From JADJAH01 sp964615795 (GTDB lineage: Bacteria > Bacteroidota > Ignavibacteria > Tepidaquicellales > Tepidaquicellaceae), in assembly GCA_964615795.1 (NCBI GenBank), contig CAZTQR010000001.1, positions 1 through 64,000 of the forward strand: 64,000 nt of DNA, in the 5' to 3' direction. A program made the translations under genes and the position numbers. The notes beneath the pieces were generated by a model that saw only the letters and a list, made by a program, of their open reading frames with translations, made no database searches and was not told the origin of the DNA. Shown one piece after another: positions 1-8,860 of the stretch. Every line of letters starts with the position of its first letter. Positions within the stretch are counted from its first letter, which is position 1.

Positions 1-18
1 GCAGACAGGACAAGCCAA

Positions 19-2913
19 TCAGGCAGACGGAGCCTCTGCATAATCGCTTACAGGATTGCAGCTGCAAACCAGATTCCTGTCGCCGTAAGCACTGTCGATC
101 CTTCCCACCGCCGGCCAGAATTTGTTGTGACGGAATTCAACAGGATACGCGGCCTTTCCTCTGGAGTACTTGTGATCCCAAACATCGGCTGAGATCATCT
201 TAGATGTATGCGGTGCGTTCTTCAGCACATTGTCGTCTGCATCATAGATGCCCGACTCGATCTCCCTTATCTCTTCGCGTATCGAGATCATGGCGTCGCA
301 GAACCTGTCAAGCTCGTCCCTGGATTCGCTTTCAGTTGGTTCCACCATCAGCGTTCCCGGAACAGGAAAAGAGACCGTAGGTGCATGGAAATTATAATCC
401 ATCAGCCTCTTGGCAATGTCTTCAACCTCCACTTTGGCAGACTGCTTGAATTCCCGCATATCGAAGATCAGTTCGTGCGCAACGCATCCCTTTTCTCCTG
501 AATACAAGACCTTGTAATGACCTGACAATCTGGCCTTGATGTAATTCGCGTTCAGGATCGAGTACTCAGTCGCCGCTTTCAGCCCCGCGCTTCCCATCAT
601 CTTAATATAAGCGTAAGAGATTATCAGAATACTCGGACTTCCCCAGGGAGCTGCTGACACTGCAGTTATCGAGTCGGGACCGCCGATCCTTACAACAGGA
701 TGTCCCGGCAGATAATCCTTCAGATGCCCGGCAACTCCGATCGGTCCCATTCCCGGGCCGCCCCCTCCGTGCGGGATGCAGAAAGTCTTATGCAGGTTCA
801 GGTGGCAAACATCTGCGCCTATCATTGCAGGACTCGTAAGCCCTACCTGCGCATTCATGTTCGCACCATCCATATAAACCAGTCCTCCGTTGTCGTGTAT
901 GATCCTGCATATCTCCTTGATTGCCTCTTCATAAATTCCGTGTGTTGAAGGATAAGTGACCATTAGCGCCGCAAGCACATCCCTGTTTGCTTCAGCTTTC
1001 AGCTTAAGGTCAGCTACATCAATATTGCCGTTGCTGTCGCTGTTTACAACAACAACCTTCATTCCCGCCATCACAGCACTTGCGGGATTTGTTCCGTGAG
1101 CGGATGACGGTATAAGACAAACTTTGCGTTCCGTGTCTCCCCTCTTCAGGTGATACTGCCTGATAACCATGAGACCTGCATATTCGCCCTGCGCTCCCGA
1201 ATTTGGCTGAAGCGAAACAGCCGGAAACTGGGTGATCCTGCAAAGGTCCTCAGATATCTCATTTATGATCTCTGCATATCCCCCGGCCTGATCAAGCGGA
1301 GCAAAAGGATGCAGGCCTGAAAATTCAGGCCATGTAACACCTGCCATTTCAGCAGTTGCATTCAGCTTCATCGTGCATGAGCCCAGCGGGATCATGGATG
1401 TTGTAAGCGAAAGGTCCTTGTTCTCGAGCGCCTTCATGTACCTTAGGAGCTGTGTCTCCGAGTGGTATGAATTGAAGACCGGATGAAGCAGGAATTCGCT
1501 TCTTCGCCTGAACTTCTCAGGAATTGTGTTTTCTGTTATGTCTTTCATCACTTCCTCCGCACCGAGTTCCCTCTTCTTTCCCAATGCCTCGAAAAACACG
1601 TCAGCAACTTCAAGGATGCTTTCCGGCGTGTCGGCTTCGCTGACGGAGATTCCGATTATTCCTTCATCATACCGGAAGTTCATCATCCTGCTTTCCGCAA
1701 TCTTCCTGATCTTTGCAATCAGAGTTGCATCGTCTGTCTTTATCTCAAGAGTATCAAAATAAGTCTCGTTTGCCTGAAAATAGCCGGCACCTTTCAGAAG
1801 TGTGTCGAGCAGAACAGTAAGCCCGTGGATCTTGCCGGCGATAAGCTTAAGCCGCTCCGGCCCGTGATAAACGGCATACATTGATGCCATTACTGCGAGA
1901 AGCACCTGAGCCGTGCAGATGTTGCTGGTTGCCTTCTCCCTTCTGATGTGCTGTTCCCTTGTCTGCAAAGCCATCCGGTAAGCCCTGTTACCCTGATTGT
2001 CTATTGACACACCTATGATCCTGCCCGGCACGGATCTCTTGAATTTGTCCCGTGTGGCGAAATAGGCAGCATGAGGACCGCCGTAACCCATCGGAACTCC
2101 GAATCTCTGTGTTGATCCCACAACAGCATCCGCACCGAATTCACCTGGAGGAGTGAGCACACAAAGCGACATTATGTCTGCAACCACTATCTTGTTGATC
2201 TCCAAAGAATCGGCTTTTTCAAAGAACTCACTGTAATCATTCACCTCTCCCTTTCCTGAAGGATACTGCACTATGACGGCAAACATGTCATCGGTAAGGG
2301 CTGAAGTTCTGAAGTCGCCCGTTATTACTTTAATGCCGAGTGGAACTGCCCTGGTCTTTATCACATCGAGTGTCTGCGGAAATATATCCTGATCCACAAA
2401 CAGTGTTACGGCGTCTTTCTTTTTTCCTGATCTGGTGTGGTAGAACATAAGCATTGCTTCTGCGGCGGCTGTTGCTTCGTCAAGAAGGGATGCATTAGCT
2501 ATGTCCATTCCTGTGAGGTCCATCACCATTGTCTGAAAATTGAGAAGCGCTTCCAGCCGTCCCTGGGATATTTCTGCCTGATAAGGCGTGTATTGCGTGT
2601 ACCAGCCCGGATTCTCAAGTATGTTACGCTGTATGACTGCAGGAGTGTTCGTCGGATAGTATCCCATTCCAATATAAGACCTGAAGATCCTGTTCATGGA
2701 TCCTATTTCCCTCAGTCTTGTAATGAATTCCTGTTCGGTGAGCGGTTCATCAAGTTCTATTTCCTTTCCGAGCCTTATGCCCGAAGGAATTGTATCTGAG
2801 ATCAGTTCGTCCATTGATTTGTAGCCAATGGTTTCAAGCATTTCCCTTGTTTCAGCTGTATCGGGGCCGATATGCCTTTCAACAAACCTGTCGGGAATCG
2901 AATTATATGGCAT
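19..2913 (-). CDS. gcvP: Glycine dehydrogenase (decarboxylating), P-protein
   Basis: Single-chain P-protein of the glycine cleavage system. It decarboxylates glycine with pyridoxal phosphate and passes the aminomethyl group to lipoylated GcvH in the cytoplasm. The 964 residues match the usual full-length homodimeric form rather than the split GcvPA/GcvPB form. The PLP-binding lysine is K709 in NLHKTFCIPHGGGGPG, followed by the glycine-rich loop. The N-terminus (FVERHIGP) is the typical family start. No gcvH or gcvT is visible in the window, so the rest of the system is encoded elsewhere. The gene ends 18 bases from the window edge but is complete. Assignment is very secure. Confidence 0.97.
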   Translation of the reverse strand: MPYNSIPDRFVERHIGPDTAETREMLETIGYKSMDELISDTIPSGIRLGKEIELDEPLTEQEFITRLREIGSMNRIFRSYIGMGYYPTNTPAVIQRNILENPGWYTQYTPYQAEISQGRLEALLNFQTMVMDLTGMDIANASLLDEATAAAEAMLMFYHTRSGKKKDAVTLFVDQDIFPQTLDVIKTRAVPLGIKVITGDFRTSALTDDMFAVIVQYPSGKGEVNDYSEFFEKADSLEINKIVVADIMSLCVLTPPGEFGADAVVGSTQRFGVPMGYGGPHAAYFATRDKFKRSVPGRIIGVSIDNQGNRAYRMALQTREQHIRREKATSNICTAQVLLAVMASMYAVYHGPERLKLIAGKIHGLTVLLDTLLKGAGYFQANETYFDTLEIKTDDATLIAKIRKIAESRMMNFRYDEGIIGISVSEADTPESILEVADVFFEALGKKRELGAEEVMKDITENTIPEKFRRRSEFLLHPVFNSYHSETQLLRYMKALENKDLSLTTSMIPLGSCTMKLNATAEMAGVTWPEFSGLHPFAPLDQAGGYAEIINEISEDLCRITQFPAVSLQPNSGAQGEYAGLMVIRQYHLKRGDTERKVCLIPSSAHGTNPASAVMAGMKVVVVNSDSNGNIDVADLKLKAEANRDVLAALMVTYPSTHGIYEEAIKEICRIIHDNGGLVYMDGANMNAQVGLTSPAMIGADVCHLNLHKTFCIPHGGGGPGMGPIGVAGHLKDYLPGHPVVRIGGPDSITAVSAAPWGSPSILIISYAYIKMMGSAGLKAATEYSILNANYIKARLSGHYKVLYSGEKGCVAHELIFDMREFKQSAKVEVEDIAKRLMDYNFHAPTVSFPVPGTLMVEPTESESRDELDRFCDAMISIREEIREIESGIYDADDNVLKNAPHTSKMISADVWDHKYSRGKAAYPVEFRHNKFWPAVGRIDSAYGDRNLVCSCNPVSDYAEAPSA

Positions 2914-3080
2914 TTTAGTGAAGTGTGTTTTTGATCATTTGGAATTAGGCAATATAAAACTATTACTGCGCAAACTAAATTCAATTAAATTTGACTTTGG
3001 GCATTGGTACTATGAAGTCTTAGGGAATGATCATCCGGCAAGTTGGCAGGGATTGCTGGGAGAAATTACTTCGGGCCTAA

Positions 3081-3416
3081 TCAGCCAAGCGCTGCAAAGA
3101 GCAGATACAATCCAACCGCTGCTGCTATGGCATGGCTGACCGCAGCCCATAAGCTGAATTTGTTTGCGAACACTTTGGCCGAGAATATTCCTCCTCCAAT
3201 TAGAAAAGCCGTGAACAGCACCAGTATTGCTTCGACAGGAATTACCGACTGCTTGTAAGAAGCCATTATGATAAGAAGCGCAATTCCGATAAGCCCGGCA
3301 AAACCATGAAGAATGCCGAATACAATGTTCACATTTTTCTTCAGTAGTCTCTGAACAAGCATATACAGGCCGGCGATGGCAACAAGCGAATACAGGATCA
3401 TGACTACGTTTTTCAT
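3081..3416 (-). CDS. Small four-helix membrane protein, unknown function
   Basis: A 111-residue, very hydrophobic protein with about four predicted membrane helices (roughly residues 4-20, 30-52, 58-77 and 88-109) and short basic loops such as RLLKK. It lies upstream of gcvP on the same strand, with a 167-base gap, so it could be separately transcribed. The length and helix pattern resemble small uncharacterised Bacteroidota membrane proteins, but I recognise no named family. Its start is divergent from hisS, with about 100 bases between them that would hold both promoters. The reading frame looks real because it is long and uniformly hydrophobic; function is not inferable. Confidence 0.7.
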   Translation of the reverse strand: MKNVVMILYSLVAIAGLYMLVQRLLKKNVNIVFGILHGFAGLIGIALLIIMASYKQSVIPVEAILVLFTAFLIGGGIFSAKVFANKFSLWAAVSHAIAAAVGLYLLFAALG

Positions 3417-3483
3417 TTATGCAGGCAAAAGTTTTGTTTAGAGAATACTCACCTCATTCATTGCAGAAGCTGTCAAATATAAC

Positions 3484-3514
3484 TTTAAGATTTATCATTA
3501 ATAACATATTTTTG
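3484..3514 (+). promoter_or_regulatory. Candidate Bacteroidota-type promoter for hisS
   Basis: TATTTTTG at 3507-3514 matches the Bacteroidota -7 consensus TAnnTTTG. TTTA at 3484-3487 lies 19 bases upstream, where the -33 TTTG is expected. Only four bases separate the -7 element from the hisS ATG at 3519, so the transcript may be leaderless. This is a pattern match only. Confidence 0.35.
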
Positions 3515-3518
3515 CCCG

Positions 3519-4790
3519 ATGCAAATTCAGAAGCCCAAAGGCACTTACGACCTTACACCCGCAAAGGCATTTCAAAGAACTTATCTCGAAAATTCCATCA
3601 GGAACATCTTTGACAGATTCAACTACAAAGAGATAAGAACTCCGACCTTCGAACAGACAAAGCTTTTTCAGAGGAGCATTGGAGAAGAGACAGACATTGT
3701 TTCCAAGGAAATGTACTCATTCAACGAAGGAGAATTTACGCTGAAGCCTGAAATGACTGCTCCTGTTATAAGGTCTTATGTCGAAAACAGGCTTTACAAC
3801 GAAAACCCTCTGCAGAAGCTTTACTATATCAGCAACATGTTCCGCCGCGAAAGGCCGCAGGCGGGCAGATTCAGGGAGTTCTCCCAGTTCGGTGCGGAAT
3901 GTATCGGAAGTTCGGATTTCACATCGGATGCAGAGATGATCGTTCTCGCGGACACTATACTTAAGGAATTAGGCCTGTCCGATTACAGCATCCGCATAAA
4001 TACTATCGGTTCGACTGAAGAAAGAAAGCTCTTTACAGAATCCCTCAGGAACTATCTGAAGCCAAATTTCGATTCACTATCTTCCGAAAGCAAGAGAAGA
4101 TTCGAAAAGAACCCGCTTCGCATACTTGATACGAAAGACGCGGGGGATCTGGAAATTCTAAAAGCCGCTCCCGCATTGAGCGATTATCTGAATCAGGAAA
4201 CTCTGGATCACTTCAACAAGCTATTAGGTCTGCTCGACTCGCTCGGGGTAAACACGGTGAAGGACCCTCGCCTTGTCCGGGGTTTTGATTATTACACATC
4301 CACAACTTTCGAATTTACATCGGATTCGCTTGGTGCGCAGAATTCACTGCTGGGAGGAGGCAGGTACGACCTTCTTGCGGGACAGCTTGGAGCAAAGGAC
4401 ACACCGGCTATCGGATTTGCCGCAGGATTTGAAAGACTTGAGATGGCGCTTGCTTCAGCATCTGTGAATCCGAAAGAAGCGGCAGACATAGTTCTGTTCA
4501 TTTGTTCTGCGGATGAAACTGTACGCAAAGAAGTTATGAAGATGATCAGCGACATCAGGAAGGCAGGGATCAAATGCGAAACGGACCTCATCGGCAGAAG
4601 CGTAAAGTCACAAATGAAGGAAGCGGACCGTCAAAAGGCAAGATACACCATGGTTATTGGCGAGAGAGAACTTCAGAATGACTCGGCAGAAATCAGAAGA
4701 ATGAAGGATGGCAATATCAGAAACGTCTCCGGTTTAGCCAACATAATTAACTATCTCAAAGATGAGAACCAAGCAGGTCAGGCCCGATAA
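3519..4790 (+). CDS. hisS: Histidine--tRNA ligase
   Basis: Class II histidyl-tRNA synthetase, which charges tRNA-His in the cytoplasm. At 423 residues it has the normal bacterial length. It starts with the family-typical PKGTYDLTP. Motif 2 is FRRERPQAGRFREFSQFG at about residues 108-125. The histidine-specific signature LVRGFDYYTSTTFEF begins at residue 252. A C-terminal anticodon-binding domain follows from about residue 330. The ATG is preceded by no Shine-Dalgarno sequence, only a promoter-like TATTTTTG four bases upstream. The next gene overlaps its 3' end by 29 bases, suggesting co-transcription with the unknown gene and lgt. Confidence 0.97.
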   Translation: MQIQKPKGTYDLTPAKAFQRTYLENSIRNIFDRFNYKEIRTPTFEQTKLFQRSIGEETDIVSKEMYSFNEGEFTLKPEMTAPVIRSYVENRLYNENPLQKLYYISNMFRRERPQAGRFREFSQFGAECIGSSDFTSDAEMIVLADTILKELGLSDYSIRINTIGSTEERKLFTESLRNYLKPNFDSLSSESKRRFEKNPLRILDTKDAGDLEILKAAPALSDYLNQETLDHFNKLLGLLDSLGVNTVKDPRLVRGFDYYTSTTFEFTSDSLGAQNSLLGGGRYDLLAGQLGAKDTPAIGFAAGFERLEMALASASVNPKEAADIVLFICSADETVRKEVMKMISDIRKAGIKCETDLIGRSVKSQMKEADRQKARYTMVIGERELQNDSAEIRRMKDGNIRNVSGLANIINYLKDENQAGQAR

Positions 4791-5184
4791 GCTCGACTTT
4801 GAATATGAGCTTTACATTTACAAAGACTATGACAGTGTTATGGGAAAGGATTTCATTGCATTTGATTTCCGCACGAAGAAAGTCTTTGAGAATTTCGCAT
4901 ACAGGATCAACGTTGAGCCAAACATTACTGCCGACAGGCATGAGCTGGCTTTTAATATAGAAGGCCTTTCGGCACCTTTACTTGACTTTTCTAAAACAGG
5001 CCCTGCATTCTTCATTTATAAGCTTTATGATTTTCGAAATGCGGCATATACACTTCACTTGTCAAAGTACAGAAAGAACAAGACGCTGTTCAGGTTCGAT
5101 GTTTCGAAATCCGGCATAAAGCTCACACACGATCCGGAGAAAAAGTTCATTAAAGTGATCACGGAGGAAAATTTTGTATCCTAA
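4762..5184 (+). CDS. Conserved-looking hypothetical protein between hisS and lgt
   Basis: A 140-residue soluble protein with no signal peptide or membrane helix. It is rich in aromatic and charged residues and appears to form alternating beta-strands (for example FIAFDFRTKKVFENFAY and HELAFNIEGL). I do not recognise a family. It overlaps the end of hisS by 29 bases and the TTG start of lgt by 11 bases, so it is tightly packed and probably translationally coupled with both. A later start is possible because the first codons lie inside hisS. The tight packing supports a real gene; no function is proposed. Confidence 0.65.
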   Translation: MRTKQVRPDKLDFEYELYIYKDYDSVMGKDFIAFDFRTKKVFENFAYRINVEPNITADRHELAFNIEGLSAPLLDFSKTGPAFFIYKLYDFRNAAYTLHLSKYRKNKTLFRFDVSKSGIKLTHDPEKKFIKVITEENFVS

Positions 5185-5968
5185 ACTTTTCGAGATCGGG
5201 CCGGTACCTGTTTACAGCTACGGACTGTTTCTCGGGCTCACATTCATTGTCGGCAGTGTACTTTTCAACCGTGAGCTGAAGCGAAACGGGTATCCGGATT
5301 CCATTGGAAGTGTAGTCGTCTTGCTGTGTCTTATCGGCGGCATAGTTGGTTCAAAGCTTTTCTATATAATTGAAGAATGGAACTTTGGACAGTCAAAGCC
5401 GCTGAGTTTCTATCTGACAAAAGATTACCTCTTCTCGCCTTCCGGCCTGACATTTTACGGCGGACTCCTGCTTTCGATCGTATTGATGATCTTATATTCA
5501 CGTTCAAAGAACATTCCAACTCTGAAGCTTTTTGACATGATGTCCCCTGCCGCTGCACTGGGTTACGGCATTGCAAGAATCGGATGCCATCTTTCCGGGG
5601 ACGGTGACTACGGAATTCCGGTAAACGGGACATCCTGGGAGTTTCTCGGATACAGCTACGCTAACGGAACAGTGCCTACAAAGCCGGGTGTTTTGGTCCA
5701 TCCAACTTCAATATACGAACTTGTTATGGCCATCCTTATTTTTGCTTTCCTTTGGAGCATAAGGAAGAAGCCCAATCCGTCAGGCACGGTATTTGCCTAC
5801 TACCTCATACTATCGGGCATGTCCAGATTCATAATAGAGTTTATCAGGATAAACCCTGTTGTAGCGGCAGGATTGTCACAGGCGCAGATAGTTTCCGTCA
5901 TTCTGATTCTTATCGGAATAGTGATCCTTATGAGGATCAGAAAAGAAGCGGTGCCCTCTGTCCGCTGA
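5174..5968 (+). CDS. lgt: Prolipoprotein diacylglyceryl transferase
   Basis: Inner-membrane enzyme that moves diacylglyceryl from phosphatidylglycerol to the lipobox cysteine of prolipoproteins. The 264 residues contain about seven membrane helices. Family features are an opening of the PVPVYSYGLFLGLTF type, FYGGLLLS near residue 96, GIARIGCHLSGDGDYG near 133-148 and the C-terminal SRFIIEFIR. The start is TTG at 5174, preceded by a good GGAGG (5163-5167) six bases upstream, which fixes it. Several lipoproteins in this window (PstS, PstS-like, the M48 protease, the 170-residue lipoprotein) would be substrates. It overlaps the preceding gene. Confidence 0.95.
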   Translation: MYPKLFEIGPVPVYSYGLFLGLTFIVGSVLFNRELKRNGYPDSIGSVVVLLCLIGGIVGSKLFYIIEEWNFGQSKPLSFYLTKDYLFSPSGLTFYGGLLLSIVLMILYSRSKNIPTLKLFDMMSPAAALGYGIARIGCHLSGDGDYGIPVNGTSWEFLGYSYANGTVPTKPGVLVHPTSIYELVMAILIFAFLWSIRKKPNPSGTVFAYYLILSGMSRFIIEFIRINPVVAAGLSQAQIVSVILILIGIVILMRIRKEAVPSVR

Positions 5969-6144
5969 CGCCCGCGTTTCATTCCGGAAATACTGCAGAG
6001 TATCCTAAATTCATACCCCTCATCATATAGTGAGCCTACGGACCTTTATTGCTCGGAGCATGTGGAAAGCTTTCCGGGAAAAATCTTAACCTTGTAAATA
6101 TACGCCTGCTTTCCTATTTTTCGGGTTTATAAATTACGTAGCCA

Positions 6145-6309
6145 ATGAAACGCACATATCAGCCGAGTAACCGCAAACGCAAGAATAAGCATGGTTTCAG
6201 AGAAAGAATGGCAACCAAGAACGGCAGAAAGGTTCTTGCGAGGCGAAGGGCAAAAGGCCGCAAAAAACTCACAGTAAGCGACGAATTTACAAGACATCCC
6301 AGCAGGTAG
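6145..6309 (+). CDS. rpmH: 50S ribosomal protein L34
   Basis: A 54-residue, highly basic protein opening MKRTYQPSNRKRKNKHGFRERM, the invariant L34 signature, with the RRRAKGRKKL C-terminal block. L34 is a structural protein of the large ribosomal subunit. It starts the conserved rpmH-rnpA-yidD-yidC cluster. The ATG at 6145 is the only sensible start. It has a slight C-terminal extension (VSDEFTRHPSR) compared with 44-47-residue homologues, as is common in the Bacteroidota/Chlorobi group. The 176 bases upstream hold no gene and presumably carry the cluster promoter; dnaA is not adjacent. Confidence 0.97.
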   Translation: MKRTYQPSNRKRKNKHGFRERMATKNGRKVLARRRAKGRKKLTVSDEFTRHPSR

Positions 6310-6335
6310 TAAGAATCTTTGCGCCGGGTAATGCT

Positions 6336-6779
6336 ATGAACAGCGGCATGGCTGAGGACGAGCGGCTTTCCAAAGACGAGATACTGAGAGGCTATGGGGT
6401 CTTTCAAAAAGTTCTCAGAGAATCCCGGTCCGTATCTGCAAATTTCCTTAGGGTTCATGCCGTCTATCCCGGTTCAGGCAAAGAGTCAAAGAACTCCGGC
6501 CCGCCCTTAACACCAAGAGTAAGAGTGGGCTTTCTTGTTACAAAAAAGAAGATCCGGAAATCATTTCTCAGAAACCGGATCAGAAGGCTCTTGAAGGAAA
6601 CTTACAGAAAAAACAAATCAACCTTGCTCTTCGAAAACAGGAACATGGATCTTCTGTTCACACTTACGGACCGCGGATATGAGCAGTTTTTCAATGAACC
6701 AATGCCAAAGCAGATGCTCTTTGAAGAAGACATGAAGTATATAATTCGAAAGATACTGGACAGAACAAATGTTAAGTGA
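6336..6779 (+). CDS. rnpA: Ribonuclease P protein component
   Basis: Protein subunit of RNase P, which helps the catalytic RNA remove 5' leaders from pre-tRNAs. The diagnostic RNR motif is present as RNRIRRLLKETYR at about residues 87-99, preceded by the conserved VGFLVTKKKIRKSF. At 147 residues it is somewhat longer than the E. coli protein (119), with an N-terminal extension; an internal ATG (MAEDERLSK) at residue 5 is an alternative start. It follows rpmH by 26 bases and overlaps yidD by 11 bases, the usual arrangement. The RNase P RNA gene is not in this window. Confidence 0.95.
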   Translation: MNSGMAEDERLSKDEILRGYGVFQKVLRESRSVSANFLRVHAVYPGSGKESKNSGPPLTPRVRVGFLVTKKKIRKSFLRNRIRRLLKETYRKNKSTLLFENRNMDLLFTLTDRGYEQFFNEPMPKQMLFEEDMKYIIRKILDRTNVK

Positions 6780-7041
6780 TATCGCAGTCCGGCTGATAAG
6801 ATTCTACAAGAAATTCATTTCCCCGATGCTTCCGCCTTCATGCAGGTTTTACCCTACTTGCTCCGAATATGCAGTTGAGGCTCTTGAAGTGCACGGCTTT
6901 GCCAGAGGAGTGTGGCTTTCAGTCAGAAGGATTGCGAGATGCAATCCTTACTGCAAATGCGGCTATGACCCGGTTCCGCCGGGCGACAGCCTTGATGATA
7001 AGCAATCAAACAAGAATTTAACCGTGAAACTTAATGGATAA
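6769..7041 (+). CDS. yidD: Membrane protein insertion efficiency factor YidD
   Basis: Small (90 residues) membrane-associated protein that assists YidC-dependent insertion. It carries the family hallmark SCRFYPTCSEYAVEAL at residues 24-39 and RIARCNPYCKCGYDPVP at 54-70. The conserved cysteines and the N-terminal amphipathic helix (RLIRFYKKFISP) are in place. It overlaps rnpA at its 5' end by 11 bases and yidC at its 3' end by 8 bases, so the three are almost certainly one operon with translational coupling. The C-terminal tail is short and polar. Identification is secure. Confidence 0.96.
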   Translation: MLSDIAVRLIRFYKKFISPMLPPSCRFYPTCSEYAVEALEVHGFARGVWLSVRRIARCNPYCKCGYDPVPPGDSLDDKQSNKNLTVKLNG

Positions 7042-8860
7042 GAGGTCCCTGCTTGGATTTGTTCTGATAGGTGTTGTGCTTATGATATGGCTTTACTGGA
7101 ACAGCTCCATTCAGCAGGAAGCGATGAAGAATCAGAAGCCTGTTGCGGACACGCTTGAGCAAAAACTCAGCACTGATACCGCGAAGACTCCTGTAATCAC
7201 TGAGGACAAGACACCGAAGGATACGTCAACATCGGGAATCATTGATTCGCTGATGAACAGGTCAGGAAAGAGCTTTTACTCCCGCACTGCCGGAGTGCCG
7301 GGAACACCGGGAGAAAAAGTCATTATACTTGAGAATGACCTTGTACAATATGAGTTCACCAATTACGGCGGATGCATCAGGAAATACACTATAAAGAATT
7401 ACGAAACATGGGACAAGAAGCCGCTTCAGCTTGTTGACTGGAAAAGCGGCAAAGAACTCAGCCTGCTCTTTACATCAAAGGAAGGAAAGCTGATCAACAC
7501 AAAGGACCTTGTCTTTGACGGCAATTACTCGGAATGGCAGAAGGTGAATTTGTCTTCCGACAGTTCATTCAAGCTGTCTTACACCCTTCCGGTTTCAGGC
7601 GATTCTGCGCAGAAGATAATGATCACTTACACCTTCTTCCGCGACAAATATGAATTCGATGTGGAGTATGAATTCTTGAATTCAGCTTTATTCATATCGG
7701 GCAACAAGTACCAGGTTGTGTGGGAGTCATCGCTGAACATGACAGAATTCAGAAGCGATCAGGAGATCACCTACGAAGAGGCCTTTGCCCATATGGGCGG
7801 AGAGCTGGAGACACTTGATGCGACTGACGTTGGCGAACAATACAAAGGCGATTTTAACGGTAACACGGATTATGTAAGTCTGCGATCAAAGTACTTCGGA
7901 CTTTTCCTCATACCGAGAGACCGTAAAGGAGACGGAGCCTACTTGTCAGGATACAAGGAGACTCTGCCGGACAACGGTTTCAGGGAGAACTACTCTATAG
8001 GCCTGAAGATGGACATTAAGAATGACAAGGAAGAGAAATCTGCGTTTCTTGTCATCCTCACACCGCTCGACTACACGATCCTGAAGTCCTACGAGAGAGA
8101 CCTCGAGAGGACAATGAGGTTCTCGCTGGATTTCATTGTGAGGCCGATTGCGCAGTTTGTGATTCTGCCTGTGTTCAAATTTCTTCACACCTTCATACCG
8201 AGCTGGGGACTGGTGATAATCATTTTCGCATTGCTGATGAAGATCGTCCTTTCGCCGCTGACGAAATCTCAGACAAAGTCCATGAAAAAGATGTCTGAGC
8301 TGAATCCGAAGATCAAGATCATTCGCGACAAGTACAAAGACGATCCTGTTAAGGCGAATGAGCAGATAATGAAGCTGTACAGGGAAGAGAAGATCAACCC
8401 TGCAGGCGGCTGTCTTCCGCTTTTGCTTCAGTTGCCCATACTTTATGCTCTGTTCGGCGTATTCAACTCAACCGTGGAGCTGCGTCATGCCAGTTTCTTA
8501 TGGATAAAAGACCTTGCCTCGCCCGATGTAATTCTGCATCTGCCTTTCAAAATACCGATCTTCGGAATTGATCAGATCTCCGGACTTGCCATACTTCTGG
8601 GAATTTCAATGTTCATTCAACAGAAGATGACAATGACTGATCCTCAGCAGAAGGCATTGGTTTACATTATGCCGGTGATGCTGACGTTGCTGTTCTTCAG
8701 CTTTCCCGCAGGGCTTAATCTGTATTATCTGATGTTCAATGTTTTCTCGCTTGCCGAGCAGTTCTGGACGAAGTACAGGAAGCCGGCGGCCGAAACTGAC
8801 GGAGCCAGTGTGAAGGTCCAGCCTTCTGATGTTAGAAAAGGCAATCAGGGCAAAAAGTGA
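7034..8860 (+). CDS. yidC: Membrane protein insertase YidC
   Basis: Oxa1/YidC-family insertase that places proteins in the inner membrane, alone or with SecYEG. The 608 residues show the Gram-negative architecture: an N-terminal membrane helix (about residues 5-23), a linker, a large periplasmic beta-domain (about 85-350), then the conserved insertase helices. The cytoplasmic loop contains MKKMSELNPKIKIIRDKYKDD. The GGCLPLLLQLPILYALFGVF segment near 455-475 is a family signature. The C-terminus is short and basic. It overlaps yidD by 8 bases and its 3' end is overlapped by the next reading frame. Confidence 0.97.
   Translation: MDKRSLLGFVLIGVVLMIWLYWNSSIQQEAMKNQKPVADTLEQKLSTDTAKTPVITEDKTPKDTSTSGIIDSLMNRSGKSFYSRTAGVPGTPGEKVIILENDLVQYEFTNYGGCIRKYTIKNYETWDKKPLQLVDWKSGKELSLLFTSKEGKLINTKDLVFDGNYSEWQKVNLSSDSSFKLSYTLPVSGDSAQKIMITYTFFRDKYEFDVEYEFLNSALFISGNKYQVVWESSLNMTEFRSDQEITYEEAFAHMGGELETLDATDVGEQYKGDFNGNTDYVSLRSKYFGLFLIPRDRKGDGAYLSGYKETLPDNGFRENYSIGLKMDIKNDKEEKSAFLVILTPLDYTILKSYERDLERTMRFSLDFIVRPIAQFVILPVFKFLHTFIPSWGLVIIIFALLMKIVLSPLTKSQTKSMKKMSELNPKIKIIRDKYKDDPVKANEQIMKLYREEKINPAGGCLPLLLQLPILYALFGVFNSTVELRHASFLWIKDLASPDVILHLPFKIPIFGIDQISGLAILLGISMFIQQKMTMTDPQQKALVYIMPVMLTLLFFSFPAGLNLYYLMFNVFSLAEQFWTKYRKPAAETDGASVKVQPSDVRKGNQGKK

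Noticed and set aside
208..2799. Several open frames on the plus strand inside gcvP, up to 133 codons
   Set aside because: They lie antisense to a secure, full-length GcvP and show no family likeness; such shadow frames recur opposite most genes in the window.
6106..6117. Palindrome-like GGAAAGCTTTCC string upstream of rpmH as an operator
   Set aside because: It is a short isolated palindrome with no loop, no repeat elsewhere in the window and no known regulator; chance occurrence is likely.
5969..7041. rpmH-rnpA-yidD-yidC cluster as a marker of the chromosome origin
   Set aside because: In many bacteria this cluster is next to dnaA and oriC, but here hisS and lgt are upstream, and I see no dnaA gene or cluster of TTATCCACA-type boxes.
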